A DNA stretch of 19,222 nt from Nitrososphaerales archaeon TH5894 (lineage in GTDB: Archaea; Thermoproteota; Nitrososphaeria; Nitrososphaerales; Nitrososphaeraceae), in the NCBI GenBank assembly GCA_014523485.1, contig JAATVK010000206.1, forward strand, positions 1-19,222. The letters are read 5' to 3'. Shown piece by piece: positions 8,147 through 15,037 of the stretch. Below the pieces are notes generated by a model that saw only the letters and a list, made by a program, of their open reading frames with translations, made no database searches and was not told the origin of the DNA. Position 1 is the first letter of the stretch, and each line of letters starts with the position of its first letter. The translations under genes were made by a program, and so were the position numbers.

Positions 8147-8722
8147 ATGATCTCAGATATCCATAAGAACTCATCATATTTCTTCATATATTATAGAACT
8201 TTTTACTCGCTATGTAAAATAAATATTACTAATACATAACTAATTAAATTTATAAAATAAGTCGATTAAATCTTTATTACTGACATTTATTAGCGGACAT
8301 GGATAGAATAAATTCTTTTCTGATTTTAGGAATATGTTACAGTTTATATTGGAAATTTAGGATTTTCTATAACGTATATTTTAAAAGGGAGTAAACTTAT
8401 TAAGCCTCAACCTTGACTATTTTTAAAGGTTAGACAAAATTTGCCTTATGATTTTGAATCATTCTATTTTGTTTGGATATATTTTCTAATAAGCTATCCA
8501 ATTTATATTGACTAAAATTAAATAATAGTAATGGTCTACAAAAAGGATTTAAATTAATAATCATGATTTATTGAGCTTATTATAAAAATCATTAATAGGT
8601 CAACGCGAACTAATAAGTCAAAAGTTATTTATTTTAAACGGTATATAAGAATTTTTTCTACTCTGAATATCATGCAAATTCTTTATAACACAATAAATAA
8701 AGTCAATTTTTATATCATATAG
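8147..8722. other. 576-base intergenic region between divergent genes, with palindromes
   Basis: It separates the minus-strand dam gene from the plus-strand dehydrogenase. No convincing gene is present: the longest frame noticed is 31 codons at 8299-8394 with no recognisable features. Notable are ATGATT-TTG-AATCAT (8448-8462), the palindrome AATCATGATT (8559-8568) built from the same half-site, and a 6-base-pair hairpin AACCTT/AAGGTT (8409-8431). These could be operator or replication-related sites, but the high A+T makes chance occurrence possible. Confidence 0.5.
8692..8702 (+). promoter_or_regulatory. Candidate TATA box for the dehydrogenase gene
   Basis: AATAAATAAAG is centred about 26 bases before the ATG at 8723, consistent with leaderless transcription. 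Confidence 0.45.
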
Positions 8723-9718
8723 ATGGGAAGAAAAAAAATATTTATAACAAGAAAGATCAATTCTATAGCACTAGAATTACTAAAAAAATATTATGATGTT
8801 ATATTGAATAATAAAACCGATTCTCCTAGCAAAAATGTTATGATTAAAAAAGTTAAGAATGTTTATGGAATTCTTTGCACTTTATCTGAAAAAATTGACT
8901 CTGATATAATGGATGCGGCTGGTTCCAATTTAAAGGTAATTAGTACATTAAGTACAGGGTATGACCATATTGATATATGTGAGGCTACGAAAAGAGGAAT
9001 ATATGTTACTACTACAGGTAATATATTATCGGAAGCTACTGCTGATCTAACTTTCGGATTGCTTCTTGCATTATCTAGAAAAATTGTACAAGGTCACCTC
9101 TACATAATTGATGGAAAATGGAAAAAAGGCTGGACACCGAATTTATTTCTTGGAAATAATATACATGGTTCAACTTTGGGAATTCTGGGATTGGGAAATA
9201 TCGGAACTGCTGTTGCTAAGCGAGCCAATGGATTCAACATGAATATTATGTATAATAATAGACATCAATTATCTAAATCAATAGAAAATAAATTGAATGT
9301 CACCTTTGTGACTTTTGATCAATTATTAGAAAATAGTGATTTTTTGTCTATTCATACAAGCTTTAACAATGATAATTTTCATTTAATTGATAGTAGAGAA
9401 TTAAAGAAAATGAAAAAAACCTCATTTCTAATTAATACTTCCAGAGGAAATATAATAAATGAAAGCTCTTTAATAAAAGCGATAAAAAATAAATGGATTG
9501 CTGGAGCAGGTTTAGATGTTTTTGAAAAAGAACCATTACCAATTCAAAATGAACTATTAAAGTTAAAAAATGTCATCCTTTTACCTCATCTTGGCAGTGC
9601 AACAGTACAAACCCGATATAGAATGTCAGAAGTAGCGGCTATTAATTTGCATAATATACTCTCTAAGAAAAAACCATTATTTCTTGTGAACAAAGCACTA
9701 GTTCAAAATCTTTCTTAG
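8723..9718 (+). CDS. D-2-hydroxyacid dehydrogenase (glyoxylate/hydroxypyruvate reductase-like)
   Basis: A 331-residue NAD(P)-dependent dehydrogenase of the D-isomer-specific 2-hydroxyacid family, close in pattern to archaeal glyoxylate reductase and D-glycerate dehydrogenase. The catalytic domain (about 1-100 and 290-331) surrounds a Rossmann domain with GLGNIG (156-161). The catalytic triad is visible: R241 in NTSRGNI, E270 in DVFEKEP and H289 in LLPHLGSAT, numbers that match the canonical 240/269/288 set. The substrate loop STGYDHID (77-84) is intact. After the second strand the sequence YNNRHQ, with Arg rather than Asp, suggests a preference for NADPH. The exact substrate (glyoxylate, hydroxypyruvate or another 2-oxoacid) cannot be decided. 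It ends 22 bases from a convergent small gene. Confidence 0.9.
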   Translation: MGRKKIFITRKINSIALELLKKYYDVILNNKTDSPSKNVMIKKVKNVYGILCTLSEKIDSDIMDAAGSNLKVISTLSTGYDHIDICEATKRGIYVTTTGNILSEATADLTFGLLLALSRKIVQGHLYIIDGKWKKGWTPNLFLGNNIHGSTLGILGLGNIGTAVAKRANGFNMNIMYNNRHQLSKSIENKLNVTFVTFDQLLENSDFLSIHTSFNNDNFHLIDSRELKKMKKTSFLINTSRGNIINESSLIKAIKNKWIAGAGLDVFEKEPLPIQNELLKLKNVILLPHLGSATVQTRYRMSEVAAINLHNILSKKKPLFLVNKALVQNLS

Positions 9719-9740
9719 CTATGGTATTTCAGTATATTTA

Positions 9741-10025
9741 TTATTTTTCTCTTAAACGTTGAGAATAAACGTCTTCATAATCCTCTGGAGATCCCTTTAT
9801 ACAATTGGTAGAAACCATTTTAACATTGTCTATTTTTAATCTGCCATCTGGAATGGATTTAGTTTTCTGTAATTTTCTAATCTTAGATTTTATTGGTTCT
9901 AGATGGTCGAGGCATGACACTCCAATTAGATATTCTTCATTTTCTATAACTGATAATACATATGATGGTGGAATATCACATTGTACAGAATCATTAGAAA
10001 AAGAGCATTTTTTTGGGAGTATCAA
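9741..10025 (-). CDS. Small zinc-finger-like protein, conserved-looking, unknown function
   Basis: A 94-residue protein with a putative metal site near the N terminus: C7-x8-C16 and then C38-x2-H41 in GVSCLDHLE. In between is a hydrophobic strand pair (SYVLSVIENEEYLIGV). This looks like a treble-clef or similar C-C-C-H site in a small beta domain, followed by a basic helix (IKSKIRKLQKTK) and a polar tail. The start is TTG at 10025. It is supported by an ATTAAATAAG box centred about 26 bases upstream, and no in-frame ATG precedes the first cysteine. The opposite strand also has an open frame here, but it lacks any recognisable pattern. Function unknown; a nucleic-acid or protein-binding role is only inferred from the metal site and basic helix. 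Confidence 0.6.
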   Translation of the reverse strand: MILPKKCSFSNDSVQCDIPPSYVLSVIENEEYLIGVSCLDHLEPIKSKIRKLQKTKSIPDGRLKIDNVKMVSTNCIKGSPEDYEDVYSQRLREK

Positions 10026-10047
10026 TTATAAAGATCACGATTTTGAT

Positions 10048-10057
10048 CTTATTTAAT
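10048..10057 (-). promoter_or_regulatory. Candidate TATA box deciding a TTG start
   Basis: On the minus strand this reads ATTAAATAAG, centred about 27 bases before the TTG at 10025. It favours leaderless initiation at that non-ATG codon. Confidence 0.5.
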
Positions 10058-10145
10058 CTAAACTAATTTATAAGCTATTCCAGATGTATTCGATTAAAAA
10101 TCAAATAGATATAAAGGATAAGAATTCCAAAAATTTTTTAAAGAC

Positions 10146-10154
10146 GTTTATAAA
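10146..10154 (+). promoter_or_regulatory. Candidate TATA box for the Elf1-like gene
   Basis: GTTTATAAA lies centred about 32 bases before the ATG at 10182, giving a predicted leader of only a few bases. Confidence 0.4.
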
Positions 10155-10181
10155 TCAGTATATCAATTACAATAAAATAAG

Positions 10182-10352
10182 ATGGGAAGTAGAAAAAGAC
10201 GCACAATTAAACCTCAAAGAAAGACTAAAAGTGTTGAAGGTCGATGTCCAAAATGTACTACCATAGTGAGATTCAATGTCTCTGGTCCTGTGGGTGATGA
10301 AATATATGAATGTAAAGGTTGTATGTCAAAATATCATATTGATGAACTCTGA
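10182..10352 (+). CDS. Elf1-like zinc-ribbon protein (putative transcription elongation factor)
   Basis: A 56-residue protein with a strongly basic N terminus (MGSRKRRTIKPQRK, residues 1-14) followed by one zinc ribbon: C22-x2-C25 and C44-x2-C47. This is the layout of the archaeal and eukaryotic transcription elongation factor Elf1, which has a basic tail beginning MGxRK and then CPxC...CxxC. Elf1 travels with RNA polymerase near Spt4/Spt5, and spt4 is encoded about 3.4 kb downstream. The archaeal family is short and ends soon after the ribbon, as here. An overlapping 60-codon frame at 10084-10266 has no such pattern and is taken as a shadow. The main alternative is another basic zinc ribbon of unknown function. 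Confidence 0.6.
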   Translation: MGSRKRRTIKPQRKTKSVEGRCPKCTTIVRFNVSGPVGDEIYECKGCMSKYHIDEL

Positions 10353-10425
10353 ATATGTAGCTTAATACAAGAATTTTTAATATATTTTAATTTACAATAA
10401 AAATACGGAATCTTCACGTTACAAC

Positions 10426-10434
10426 TATTTATTA
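10426..10434 (+). promoter_or_regulatory. Candidate TATA box for the 87-residue protein gene
   Basis: TATTTATTA is centred about 30 bases before the ATG at 10460, within normal archaeal spacing. Confidence 0.4.
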
Positions 10435-10459
10435 ATACTTTTATCTAATAATTAAATAT

Positions 10460-10723
10460 ATGAATACGAAAATCGAATACTCAGGTCAGGTTTATTTATA
10501 TAGTAGTGGAATGCCGCTTGATCTAATTGAACTAGCTAAATCCAAATTAGTCAATGAATACGGAGTTTTGGCTGATGATATTGTTTTAATTGACGTCCCA
10601 GAAGGTGTCCCAATAGGTGCCATCATGGTTACTCTTTGGCCACATTATCTTTCAGTTTCAAAAGTAAAAAGAGTAAGAGACGGTTCAATTTATGCTCCTC
10701 AATTATTCAATATAGAACTCTGA
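10460..10723 (+). CDS. Conserved-looking 87-residue protein, unknown function
   Basis: A compact soluble protein with a mixed alpha/beta pattern. A strand (KIEYSGQVYLYSSG) leads into a helix (LDLIELAKSKLVNEYG), then the strand pair ADDIVLIDVPEGVPIGAIMVTLW, and finally SVSKVKRVRDGSIYAPQLFNIEL. There are no cysteines, membrane helices or recognisable catalytic motifs. The balanced composition, the clean ATG with a TATA-like element about 30 bases upstream, and the lack of a competing frame argue that it is real. It sits alone among small zinc-binding genes on the same strand, with about 100 bases of spacing on the upstream side, so an operon is unlikely. I do not recognise the family and assign no function. 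Confidence 0.6.
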   Translation: MNTKIEYSGQVYLYSSGMPLDLIELAKSKLVNEYGVLADDIVLIDVPEGVPIGAIMVTLWPHYLSVSKVKRVRDGSIYAPQLFNIEL

Positions 10724-10780
10724 CTAGTAATTCTTATATTTATAGTTAAAAATTAATTTGCCCTTTAGTTAGTTAAAAAT

Positions 10781-10921
10781 GTGAGGATTTCTTTTTTCTG
10801 TAAACGTGACCGACATTCCGATTGTCCATTGGAGCTTCCTATTAGTGATGTTTGTGGTCCAAACTTTGACTGCTCTTTTGACATAAAACTAACAAAATGT
10901 GAATGTTCATGTCATAATTAA
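10781..10921 (+). CDS. Cys-rich microprotein (46 residues)
   Basis: Starting from a GTG, this frame encodes 46 residues with seven cysteines and three histidines: C7, C15, C25, C31 and a terminal C40-x-C42-x-C44-H45. The body is acidic/polar, and the N terminus (RISFFCKRDRHSDCP) is basic. The dense, evenly spaced Cys/His set and the ending CECSCHN strongly suggest a metal-binding protein, and such a pattern is unlikely by chance in A+T-rich DNA. A TATA-like element (CTTATATTTATAG, 10734-10746) lies upstream. No family name is recognised. A zinc- or copper-binding role is inferred from residue content only. Confidence 0.55.
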   Translation: MRISFFCKRDRHSDCPLELPISDVCGPNFDCSFDIKLTKCECSCHN

Positions 10922-11000
10922 GGAATAATTATAGATTTTCATTTTTCTAATGTTAATTTTCCAGTAAAAACTATATGGAAATTCATGACACATTCTAATA

Positions 11001-11138
11001 ATGCAACCGTTTAGGAATGTTTGTTCATTTTGTGATTCTCCAATTTCTTTGGGTCAAAGTGTATGTAAGAAGTGTATTAACTTGTATGATATTAAAACCG
11101 GTAAACATGAGAATGATGGATGTGGATGTGACTCCTGA
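11001..11138 (+). CDS. Zinc-ribbon-like microprotein (45 residues)
   Basis: An ATG-initiated frame encoding 45 residues with C8-x2-C11, C22-x2-C25 and a terminal C41-x-C43. The first two knuckles (VCSFCDSPI and VCKKCINLY) are spaced like a small zinc ribbon, and the C-terminal DGCGCDS resembles the CxC end of the neighbouring Cys-rich microprotein upstream. It starts 79 bases after that gene on the same strand, so the two may share expression. An alternative is a non-coding stretch, but six cysteines in regular CxxC spacing make a protein likely. Function unknown. Confidence 0.5.
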   Translation: MQPFRNVCSFCDSPISLGQSVCKKCINLYDIKTGKHENDGCGCDS

Positions 11139-11247
11139 AAAGTAGCAATTTTTATTATTCTTCAATTTAATATCAGGGTCAGAAAATGGTATCGCAAATC
11201 ATTAGATATTTCTTCATACAGCCACCACTTCATCATCCCCAGGGAAT

Positions 11248-11778
11248 TTATTCTACCCCTATACTATCTAGCAAATTTCTTGATTTATTTTTTATTTTAG
11301 AATTTATTTTTACGCTAACTAATCCCTCTAGGGGTTGACCATAAAAAACTATAGAATCTAGAGGAGCAAGAGCAAAAACTGCTAAGGCTAGCATATCTTC
11401 CTCACCATCAATAAAAATAATAGCGTGTTCTCCTTTCATTAATATTTTTTTTATTGTAATATATGCCTCTTTTGCTATTGTTCCCTTCGGGTTTTTACAT
11501 TGGTATTGCTTGAAATGCCCATTTTTTAAAAAGAAGTTTTTGAGTTCGAAAATTTTCGATTCTGTTCTTCTAATACGTCTTTCAACACAATCTATTATGG
11601 ATAAATCTGGGGTGAGACCCAATGAAATAATTTTTTCTGTTGTAGCATCGCCAACTGTTATCAAAGATTTAGAATCCTTAACCAGAGAATTAATTTTTTG
11701 TTTAGATGTATCTTCTTGTTTTATTAATTCACCAAAAGGTTTTTTTAGAATATTTACATGCTCGTCTTTAAGAGGCAT
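11248..11778 (-). CDS. GTP-dependent dephospho-CoA kinase (DUF359 family)
   Basis: A 176-residue protein of the archaeal DUF359 family, shown in Thermococcus to be the GTP-dependent dephospho-CoA kinase that makes coenzyme A. Landmarks are ITVGDATTEKI (40-50), PDLSIIDCVERRIRR (57-71), NPKGTI (96-101), the acidic GEED (125-128) and the closing APLDSIVFYGQPLEGLVSVKI (138-158). Family members usually read IVDGKTxR at the second motif. Here it is IIDCVERR, with Val in place of the Lys, which may be a thaumarchaeal variant or affect the phosphate site. The ATG lies inside the end of the upstream mrp gene, an 11-base overlap that implies co-transcription and translational coupling. Length is normal. 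Confidence 0.85.
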   Translation of the reverse strand: MPLKDEHVNILKKPFGELIKQEDTSKQKINSLVKDSKSLITVGDATTEKIISLGLTPDLSIIDCVERRIRRTESKIFELKNFFLKNGHFKQYQCKNPKGTIAKEAYITIKKILMKGEHAIIFIDGEEDMLALAVFALAPLDSIVFYGQPLEGLVSVKINSKIKNKSRNLLDSIGVE

Positions 11779-12889
11779 TTTTTGCTTGCTTTAGGTTAGG
11801 GTTTTCCGAATTGTCTTGTTTTTCCTCATATTTTTCTTGATCTTGCATTTCTGCAGCTAAAACACTTACCCTACCAGCAACTAATTTTGAAATTTTTAAG
11901 AATGATTTTGTTTGGCTTGATTCAGGATCGGAGAGAATAACAGATTTGCCTATATCACTTCCCTGCATGATTTGTGGATGTAAAGGGATGTCTCCAATAT
12001 ATGGAATCTTAAACTGGTCACTTATTTTTTGGCCTGCACCTTTTCCAAAAATGTGTATATTTGAATTGCAATGTGGACATTGGAGATAGCTCATGTTTTC
12101 TATGACCCCTATGATAGGAACATTTAGCTTGTTAAACATACCTATTGCTTTGACTGCCACATTCATTGCAACCTCTTGTGGTGTTGTAACGACCAATATC
12201 CCAGTAATTGGAATAGTCTGAGCAATTGTTAATGGCGCATCTCCAGTTCCGGGAGGCAAATCGATAATAAGATAATCAATTTCACCCCAATTTACATCAG
12301 TGAGAAATTGTTTGATAATTCCGGAAATTATGGGCCCACGATAAATTCCTGCTTGTTGGGATTGTTCATAAAAAAAACCCATTGAAATAATTTTAACCCC
12401 TTCTGAAATAGGCGGTTGAATTTTACCATCCACTACCTGAGGAGATTCTTTTAATCCAAGCATTAATGGGACACTTGGACCATAAATATCAGCGTCTAGT
12501 AGACCTACTTTTGCACCGGTTTTTGCAAGAGCTATTGCCAGGTTGACAGAGACTGTTGTTTTGCCTACACCTCCTTTGCCACTAGCAACTGCAATGATAT
12601 TTTTTACCCCAGGTAAAAGTTCATCTAAAGATATAGCTCTCCCTTCCATCACCCTTGCCGTAACCTTTAGATCTAAATCTTTAACACCTAAATCTGAAAT
12701 CGCATTTCTTACATCTTGTTCGATTTCACTATTGAAAGGACATGCAGGAGTAGTAAGTTCTAACGTGAATGATATTTTATCATTATTTATAGTCATTTCT
12801 TTTATCATACCCATAGAGACAATGTCTTTATGTAATTCAGGATCTATTACTTTTTTTAACGAAGTATAAACCTGATCAACTGTAACCAT
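11768..12889 (-). CDS. Mrp/NBP35-type P-loop ATPase with N-terminal DUF59 domain
   Basis: A 373-residue iron-sulfur cluster carrier of the Mrp/ApbC/NBP35 family, thought to assemble and hand over 4Fe-4S clusters. A MIP18/DUF59 domain (1-85, DPELHKDIVSMGM and TTPACPFNSEIE) is fused to the ATPase. The deviant Walker A SGKGGVGKT is at 103-111, LDADIYGPSVP at 131-141, and the Walker B-like DYLIIDLPPGTGD at 205-217. The cluster-binding pair C271-x2-C274 sits in QCPHC. The ATG at 12889 is chosen over an in-frame TTG 24 bases upstream because that TTG lies in the TATA box and the ATG is at leaderless distance from it. The Cys pair is intact, so the protein should be functional. It overlaps the dephospho-CoA kinase gene. 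Quinolinate synthase, encoded nearby, is a 4Fe-4S enzyme and a plausible client. Confidence 0.93.
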   Translation of the reverse strand: MVTVDQVYTSLKKVIDPELHKDIVSMGMIKEMTINNDKISFTLELTTPACPFNSEIEQDVRNAISDLGVKDLDLKVTARVMEGRAISLDELLPGVKNIIAVASGKGGVGKTTVSVNLAIALAKTGAKVGLLDADIYGPSVPLMLGLKESPQVVDGKIQPPISEGVKIISMGFFYEQSQQAGIYRGPIISGIIKQFLTDVNWGEIDYLIIDLPPGTGDAPLTIAQTIPITGILVVTTPQEVAMNVAVKAIGMFNKLNVPIIGVIENMSYLQCPHCNSNIHIFGKGAGQKISDQFKIPYIGDIPLHPQIMQGSDIGKSVILSDPESSQTKSFLKISKLVAGRVSVLAAEMQDQEKYEEKQDNSENPNLKQAKNAS

Positions 12890-12912
12890 TATAAACACAA
12901 AGCTCTTTCGCA

Positions 12913-12924
12913 ATATTTAAATAT
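12913..12924 (-). promoter_or_regulatory. TATA box of the mrp operon
   Basis: The palindrome ATATTTAAATAT is centred about 29 bases before the ATG at 12889. Its location sets the ATG as the start and excludes the upstream TTG. Confidence 0.55.
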
Positions 12925-13041
12925 TGATTTCAATTCATTTGATATAGTATTCACTGTAAAAACCAATCTGTATTTTTATTCTTTTCTAAAATATAAACAA
13001 AAGGTTCATAAATTGATATATTATATCCTATCTCGTCCAAC

Positions 13042-13632
13042 ATGTTTTATATAGTTTCTATGACTGATATTGTTAGAATTCCACCAAGCCGACTTACAAA
13101 TTCATTACGAAATACTGCTATTGGAATTTTAAAAGAAAAATACGAAAGTATGATCAGTGCAGAGTTGGGTTATGTAATCATGATTATTGATGCGAATGCT
13201 GACTCCGTCGGTAAATTAGTGACTGGAGACGGTGCCACTTATCACAAGGTAACATTCAAAGCACTGACTTTTTTTCCTAAAATTCAAGAAATAGTTGAGG
13301 GAGAAATAATAGAAATAACTGATTTTGGTGCCTTTGTAAGAATAGGACCAACTGATGCTCTTTTACATCTCTCTCAAATAACTGATGATTATCTAAAAAG
13401 TGATATCAAACAAGGTTTGATAATTGCCAACCAATCTTCTCGTTCTTTGAGAATTGGTTCGAAAATGCGTGCAAGGATAACAGCGATAAGCCTAGGTAAA
13501 GGATCTTCGATGGGGAAAATAGGAATTACATGTAGGCAGCCATTTTTAGGTTCATTTGATTGGATTAAAGAAGAAATAGAAAAAGCTAAAACACCTCAAG
13601 CTCCAAAAGAAAAGAAAGGAGCAACTAAATAA
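13042..13632 (+). CDS. rpo7: DNA-directed RNA polymerase subunit Rpo7 (RpoE')
   Basis: A 196-residue stalk subunit of archaeal RNA polymerase, orthologous to eukaryotic Rpb7, which pairs with Rpo4 and binds the emerging transcript. The N-terminal RNP-like domain (about 1-78) has the family signatures VRIPPSRL (11-18), ELGYVI (41-46) and GDGATYHKVTF (62-72). The S1/OB-fold domain (about 82-165) carries VEGEIIEITDFGAFVRIGP and LLHLSQITDDY. The tail is Lys/Pro-rich. The length is slightly above the usual 180-190 because of a Gly/Ser/Lys loop and the tail. Two A bases separate its stop from spt4, so rpo7-spt4-nadC is one transcription unit. The ATG at 13042 fits the family N terminus; the ATG six codons later is less likely. 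Confidence 0.95.
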   Translation: MFYIVSMTDIVRIPPSRLTNSLRNTAIGILKEKYESMISAELGYVIMIIDANADSVGKLVTGDGATYHKVTFKALTFFPKIQEIVEGEIIEITDFGAFVRIGPTDALLHLSQITDDYLKSDIKQGLIIANQSSRSLRIGSKMRARITAISLGKGSSMGKIGITCRQPFLGSFDWIKEEIEKAKTPQAPKEKKGATK

Positions 13633-13634
13633 AA

Positions 13635-13823
13635 ATGCCTCGAGAATTAGCTTGTAAAAAATGTAAAGCTATTACAGTGGGAAAGGTTTGTCCGATTTGT
13701 AATTCTACCGATCTTTCTAGTGACTGGTCAGGAATAGTAATTGTTTTTGATTCCAAAACATCTCTTATTGCTAAAACTCTAGAAATATCTATACCTCATA
13801 AATATGCACTAAAAGTCTCTTAA
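13635..13823 (+). CDS. spt4: Transcription elongation factor Spt4 (RpoE'')
   Basis: A 62-residue zinc protein that binds the NGN domain of Spt5 and keeps RNA polymerase processive. Zinc ligands are C7, C10, C19 and C22 in ACKKC...VCPIC. The following STDLSSDWSGIVIVFD is the canonical Spt4 core that pairs with Spt5, and the final IPHKYALKV matches the archaeal C terminus. Length is normal for archaeal Spt4. It starts 2 bases after rpo7 and its stop overlaps the ATG of nadC by one base (TAATG), implying translational coupling across the operon. Confidence 0.95.
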   Translation: MPRELACKKCKAITVGKVCPICNSTDLSSDWSGIVIVFDSKTSLIAKTLEISIPHKYALKVS

Positions 13824-14689
13824 TGAAAAAATTATCCGATCATTTTAACCTTAGAAAATCATTAATACATTTTTTACAGGAAGATGTTGGGTTAGGAGAT
13901 ATTACTACCGAAAACCTGAAAAATTCTAATAAGTCAGTATCTGCGAAAATCATCTTTAAATCAAATGTTATAGGCATTGTATGCGGTATAGAGGAAGTAC
14001 AAGTATTATTTGATATTTGCAATTGTACTTCAACGCCACATATGTTAGATGGAATGAAAATCTCGCCAAAGGCAAATATTATGGAAATTTATGGAACAGC
14101 CAGAGACTTATTAAAAGCAGAAAGAATTGCGTTAAATTTACTAATGAGAATGAGCGGTATTGCAACAATCACACGAAAATTTGTTGACATAGTTCATAAA
14201 ATAGATCCATTAATTACAATAGCATCAACAAGAAAAACTGCTCCTGGATTAAGACTCTTTGATAAAAAAGCAGTTGTCATAGGAGGTGGGATTAGTCATA
14301 GATTTAGACTTGATGATATGGTTATGATAAAAGATAATCATATTGTTGTAGACAAATCCATAAGGAAAATAATACCATTAATTAGAGGAAAAATAGGATC
14401 TTCTATACAAATAGAATGTGAAGTCAAAAATCATCGGGAAGCAATTGATGCAATTGAATCTGGGGCAAATATTATAATGTTAGATAATTTCTCTATAGTA
14501 GAGGCAAAAAAAACACTTTTAAAGATTAAAGATAAAGGTTTGAGAAATTTAGTTAAAATAGAAATATCAGGGGGAATAAACTTTAAAAATATTGTTAATT
14601 ATGCCAAATTAAAACCCGATATTATATCAATAGGGTATTTGACACATTCGGCTCCATCATTGGATTTCAGTTTAAAGATAATAGATTAG
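13823..14689 (+). CDS. nadC: Quinolinate phosphoribosyltransferase (decarboxylating), NadC
   Basis: A 288-residue cytosolic enzyme that converts quinolinate and phosphoribosyl pyrophosphate into nicotinate mononucleotide with loss of CO2. Family signatures are present throughout: EDVGLGDITTE (20-30), AERIALNLLMRMSGIAT (99-115), the active-site STRKTAPGLR (135-144), GGGISHRFRLDD (154-165), IKDNH (169-173), ECEVKN, ANIIMLDNF and the phosphate-binding EISGGIN near the C terminus. Length is typical. Its ATG overlaps the spt4 stop, so it is transcribed with RNA polymerase factor genes. The other two genes of the pathway, nadA and nadX, follow about 350 bases later, separated by a ribosomal protein gene on the other strand. 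Confidence 0.96.
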   Translation: MKKLSDHFNLRKSLIHFLQEDVGLGDITTENLKNSNKSVSAKIIFKSNVIGIVCGIEEVQVLFDICNCTSTPHMLDGMKISPKANIMEIYGTARDLLKAERIALNLLMRMSGIATITRKFVDIVHKIDPLITIASTRKTAPGLRLFDKKAVVIGGGISHRFRLDDMVMIKDNHIVVDKSIRKIIPLIRGKIGSSIQIECEVKNHREAIDAIESGANIIMLDNFSIVEAKKTLLKIKDKGLRNLVKIEISGGINFKNIVNYAKLKPDIISIGYLTHSAPSLDFSLKIID

Positions 14690-14713
14690 TAACAAAAATA
14701 AAAAGGTTAAGAT

Positions 14714-14893
14714 TTATCTCCTTCTTCCACGTTCAGGTTTTTTCTGACCTGGTGGTACTCTTTTCTCAAATCTTTTAATGAAATTCTCTTTATTACGTAC
14801 TTTTGAAATAGGACTAACTCTAGGTTTTCCTGGTACCTTAGGAGTTTGACCCTTTACTTTTCCTGCCTTTGTAAGCGATCCGTGAGTTGGCAT
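14714..14893 (-). CDS. rps30e: Small ribosomal subunit protein eS30
   Basis: A 59-residue, highly basic protein beginning MPTHGSLTKAGKVKGQTPKV, the classic archaeal/eukaryotic eS30 N terminus. It continues through PRVSPISKVRNKENFIKRFEKR and a Gly/Arg-rich end (PERGRRR). eS30 belongs to the small subunit and is specific to archaea and eukaryotes, where eukaryotes fuse it to a ubiquitin-like domain; no such fusion is present here. It is easily missed because of its size. It lies convergent to nadC (24 bases apart) and divergent from nadA, with a TATA box at leaderless distance. Confidence 0.92.
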   Translation of the reverse strand: MPTHGSLTKAGKVKGQTPKVPGKPRVSPISKVRNKENFIKRFEKRVPPGQKKPERGRRR

Positions 14894-14916
14894 ATCTGTA
14901 TTTTAAATATATTCCT

Positions 14917-14928
14917 AATAAATATATT
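14917..14928 (-). promoter_or_regulatory. TATA box of the eS30 gene
   Basis: On the minus strand this reads AATATATTTATT, centred about 29 bases before the ATG at 14893. It fits a leaderless, strong promoter in the 144-base divergent region shared with nadA. Confidence 0.5.
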
Positions 14929-15037
14929 GCAATCTTTAAAGAGGCAATCTATGCCTAGGATGTATACATTTAAGGCAAAGGTGTCCTAAATAGTACTAAT
15001 TTAAATCATGTTTTGCTCATATTTATGTAAATAGCAA

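Noticed and set aside
8299..8394. Plus-strand 31-codon frame with a hydrophobic/aromatic composition
   Set aside because: No motif, no nearby well-placed TATA element, and such a length is expected by chance in a 576-base gap.
9805..10056. Plus-strand frame of 83 codons
   Set aside because: It is antisense to the Cys/His-containing protein at 9741-10025, which has a well-placed TATA box and a believable metal site.
10084..10266. Plus-strand frame of 60 codons
   Set aside because: It overlaps the Elf1-like gene in another frame. Its product is low-complexity Lys/Asn/Ile sequence with no pattern, whereas the overlapping frame has an intact zinc ribbon.
11157..11313. Plus-strand frame starting ATG at about 11186
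   Set aside because: It runs antisense into the end of the dephospho-CoA kinase gene and shows no family pattern.
11510..11794. Plus-strand frame of 94 codons
   Set aside because: It is antisense to the dephospho-CoA kinase gene.
12543..12869. Plus-strand frame of 108 codons
   Set aside because: It is antisense to the conserved N-terminal part of mrp, including the Walker A region.
13042..13632. First considered as exosome subunit Csl4 because of the S1 domain
   Set aside because: The N-terminal VRIPP and GDGATYH signatures and the adjacent spt4 gene identify RNA polymerase subunit Rpo7.
13840..14022. Minus-strand frame of 60 codons
   Set aside because: It is antisense to nadC.
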